From: Clostridiaceae bacterium
Lineage (GTDB): Bacteria; Bacillota; Clostridia; Oscillospirales; Acutalibacteraceae
DNA length: 7,763 bases
Reading direction: 5' to 3'
Assembly (NCBI GenBank): GCA_016296885.1
Contig: JAEDHT010000050.1
Location: forward strand, 1-7,763
Shown here: positions 5,847 to 7,763 of the stretch, piece by piece
Layout of the letters: every line of letters starts with the position of its first letter
Position numbering within the stretch: position 1 is the stretch's first letter
Notes under the pieces: generated by a model
The model's input: only the letters and a program-made list of their open reading frames with translations
Databases searched by the model: none
What the model was told of the DNA's origin: nothing
Translations under genes and position numbers: made by a program

Positions 5847-7295
5847 TTATTCAATTCCGCGATACCCGTGTTTTTCGGCATTGCCTAGCAAATACAAAAA
5901 AGCGAATGCAGGGATTCTTAAAAGCTCCTTGCCACAAGGCGTATGATGCACGCCAAAATCCGTTGCAGTCTTCGTAACAATAATAGCAGCAGAGGCTTCT
6001 TCGCAAAGCTCAATAATCGCATCATCATCCGCAATGGGAGCACCTTCACGATACTTAACCTCAATCAAGATGTTTTTAATATTAGGATAATCAACAACAA
6101 CGTCGATTTCTTTGTTCTTTTTACCGCCACGGAAATATCCGATAGAAGTAGCAAATTGATAATAAAACGCCGCGACGTGCTTATAAATTGCTGTTTCTGC
6201 AACCTTTCCCATACCTACCGGATCGGTCATAATAGAATCATCCATTAACACGGCGTTGCGGATGGCGGCATCGGCGATATATATCTTTGGTCTTGCTTTA
6301 AAAACCTTTTTGCCCGCCATATCAACAGGCCAGCTTTGATATATAAGGTTTGCGCTTTCAAGATACTGGATATAGTTTTCTACAGTTGTTCTGGAAACAC
6401 CATTCAGTTCTTTTGTTATAGCTTCAATTGAAACTATTTCAGACGAAACATTACACAAGTACAAGAAAATTCGTTCAAGCTCTGTGGCGTTTCTGATATT
6501 GTATAACGACGGAAGGTCTCTTTTCAGCACTTTATCAACTACGTCTTCACGCATGATTTGTTGTGCCATCAAATCGTTATCCGCAAGAGCTAACTCCGGG
6601 AACCCACCGACTTGCAAATAACGCATAAAATGATTTTGCACCTTAGAAAGTTGAAGCATAATTTGATTTCGTTCGATTTGCGTTTTATGAAGAAGAGAGG
6701 TCACCTTCATATCTGCCGGTATGTCGGGTCGCTCAACACCCAACAATTCACAGTATTCATAAAAAGACAAGGTCGGAACCTGAATTACAGACCATCTGCC
6801 TGCACCGCTTTCTCTGCTACCTTTCATAAGAGCAGGACTTGCAGAACCGGTGGCAATAACTTTGGTGTCAGGTTGAGTATCATAAATTATTTTTAACCAA
6901 CGATCCCAATCTTGGGCATACTGAACTTCATCGAAAAAGTAGTATACGTCTTGTTCGGCATAAATATTTTCATGGTAGCACTCCAATACTTCTTGAAACT
7001 GGCTCAATTTAAGCATCGGATGATCCATAGAAATAAATACGATTTTTTGAGGTGCAACACCAGAACTTAGAAGTGCTTCAATCATCTGATACTGAATTGT
7101 CGTCTTTCCCACTCGACGTGTTCCGGTGAGCACAACGGTTCTTCGAATATCTTTTTCCTTTAATCGCTTCATCGCTTCATGAAACGCAAATCTTTTATAG
7201 GTCTTGGTCATCTTGGGGTTTACAACACCCGTTTTCCACCAGGGGTTATATGCAGTTAACACTTTCAAGATACCATCTTTCGAAGTAATAGACAT
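5847..7295 (-). CDS. AAA_14/DUF4143 family ATPase
   Basis: A 482-aa ATP-binding protein. Walker A is GTRRVGKTT (58-66), Walker B with its acidic pair is YYFFDEVQ (118-125), and sensor-1-like IATGSAS (147-153) completes the AAA_14 core. Residues about 225-415 fit DUF4143, with a winged-helix-like part around SRTTVENYIQYLE (301-313). Near the end EID (397-399) and IEVKY (412-416) give a PD-(D/E)xK nuclease-like signature. The molecular role of this family is not established; members are often scattered in accessory DNA. ATG at 7295 is chosen over GTG at 7304, because AAGGAG (7306-7311) is 10 nt from the ATG but only 1 nt from the GTG. First gene of an operon with the pRiA4b-like gene, expressed from a perfect consensus promoter. 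Confidence 0.85.
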   Translation of the reverse strand: MSITSKDGILKVLTAYNPWWKTGVVNPKMTKTYKRFAFHEAMKRLKEKDIRRTVVLTGTRRVGKTTIQYQMIEALLSSGVAPQKIVFISMDHPMLKLSQFQEVLECYHENIYAEQDVYYFFDEVQYAQDWDRWLKIIYDTQPDTKVIATGSASPALMKGSRESGAGRWSVIQVPTLSFYEYCELLGVERPDIPADMKVTSLLHKTQIERNQIMLQLSKVQNHFMRYLQVGGFPELALADNDLMAQQIMREDVVDKVLKRDLPSLYNIRNATELERIFLYLCNVSSEIVSIEAITKELNGVSRTTVENYIQYLESANLIYQSWPVDMAGKKVFKARPKIYIADAAIRNAVLMDDSIMTDPVGMGKVAETAIYKHVAAFYYQFATSIGYFRGGKKNKEIDVVVDYPNIKNILIEVKYREGAPIADDDAIIELCEEASAAIIVTKTATDFGVHHTPCGKELLRIPAFAFLYLLGNAEKHGYRGIE

Positions 7296-7318
7296 AAAAA
7301 TCACACTCCTTTGTATGT

Positions 7319-7347
7319 ATTATACCCGTAAAATCAATATTTGTCAA
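7319..7347 (-). promoter_or_regulatory. Perfect-consensus promoter of the ATPase operon
   Basis: TTGACA (7342-7347), a 17-nt spacer and TATAAT (7319-7324) on the minus strand match the sigma-A consensus at all twelve positions. The start site should be near 7312, right at the ribosome site (7306-7312), giving a leader of about 17 nt. The block TATAATACATA is shared with the HTH-darG-darT promoter. Confidence 0.88.
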
Positions 7348-7429
7348 CGATAATTCATAGTATACTTGCAATATTTCTGGATAAAATTAATTTTTGCAAA
7401 CAAAAACAGTGATTTTTTGACAATCGGCT

Positions 7430-7632
7430 GTTTAACGAATTTCAGTTGTTTAACGATAGTGATTTCGCCAATAGCAAAGATACACCTTAATAACTACCAT
7501 ATTTGATATAAAACAACCCTCATTAACGGAAAAATCGACCGAAAATGAGGGTTTAAGTCCTGCCACTACCCGTTGAAGTTAACGTGATAAATTGATATAA
7601 TTTACTGCTGTCGAGCCGAGCGTTGCATTTTT
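7430..7632. repeat. Intergenic repeat copy R6, following the winged-helix gene
   Basis: Full copy with GTTTAACGA at 7430 and 7448, the hairpin at 7517-7551 (perfect outer and inner stems), TTGATATAA in place of TTGATACAA, and the end GAGCGTTGCATTTTTA shared exactly with R0. It ends 6 nt beyond the stop codon of the gene at 7639. The spacer between the GTTTAACGA pair and the ACTACCATATTTGATA box is unrelated to the other copies. Confidence 0.9.
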
Positions 7633-7638
7633 AGGGCA

Positions 7639-7763
7639 TCACTTCAGCCGATAATAGGTGGTGTTTTTGCCGTTTCCTTCACGCTTCAATTCACCCTCGG
7701 CTACAAGCTTGCGGAGTGCGCCTTCTACCGAGCTGATACTGAGTGACGGGCAAAGCTCCATAA
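7639..7763 (-). CDS. C-terminal end of a protein with a winged helix-turn-helix (5' truncated)
   Basis: The last 40 codons of a gene that enters from the right edge. The residues read as a winged-helix tail: SISSVEGALRKLVAEGEL looks like a recognition helix with the following helix, and REGNGKNTTYYRL like the beta wing. Tails of this kind end Fic-family AMP-transferases and some AlbA_2/AAA_4 ATP-binding proteins, and the catalytic part lies outside the window, so the family is open (Fic-like is my best guess, low confidence). The ATG at 7759-7761 is probably internal. TGA at 7639-7641 is followed at once by repeat R6. Confidence 0.7.
   Translation of the reverse strand, partial: MELCPSLSISSVEGALRKLVAEGELKREGNGKNTTYYRLK

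Overview
The window comes from a low-GC Bacillota genome, most likely a Clostridia-type gut or host-associated anaerobe. The clues are AT-rich intergenic DNA, strong AGGAGG ribosome sites, textbook sigma-A promoters and Clostridia-like protein families; the genus cannot be read from the sequence. Every credible gene is on the minus strand. No tRNA, rRNA, CRISPR array, transposase or integrase is present.

Read in the direction of transcription (right to left), the layout is as follows. (i) 7639-7763: the 3' end of a gene ending in a winged-helix domain, then repeat R6. (ii) 5232-7295: a two-gene unit of an AAA_14/DUF4143 ATPase and a pRiA4b ORF-3-like protein, with a perfect TTGACA-17-TATAAT promoter, then repeat R5. 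(iii) 3519-4941: a two-gene CBASS-like system of a CD-NTase (SMODS nucleotidyltransferase) and a SLATT two-helix membrane effector, with promoter TTGAAA-17-TATAAT, then four tandem repeats R4-R1. (iv) 380-2524: a three-gene DarTG-type toxin-antitoxin operon (small HTH protein, macrodomain antitoxin DarG, ADP-ribosyltransferase toxin DarT), with promoter TTGACG-17-TATAAT, then a degenerate repeat R0. (v) 1-110: a terminator-like hairpin and another consensus promoter with a perfect operator-like palindrome, driving a gene whose start codon lies at the left edge.

The striking signal is between the genes. A conserved element of about 190-200 bp occurs seven times (six full copies, one degenerate), always in the same orientation relative to the genes and always next to the 3' end of a gene module. 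Each copy has a pair of direct GTTTAACGA motifs 18 bp apart, a central 35-nt hairpin (CCCTCATT/AATGAGGG with an inner CGG/CCG stem) and a terminal GAGCGTTGCA box after which similarity stops abruptly. Unrelated defence modules, each with its own promoter and each followed by the same repeat, resemble a gene-cassette array, by analogy with integron cassettes and attC sites. The repeats are longer than usual attC sites, their 5' core box does not fit the attC consensus and no integrase is visible, so a different cassette-mobilising system is equally possible. This is the best candidate for something undescribed here.

Two of the modules (DarTG and CD-NTase/SLATT) belong to recognised anti-phage families. 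The third (ATPase plus pRiA4b ORF-3-like protein) has no assigned role; its position makes it a candidate defence or toxin-antitoxin pair by association only.
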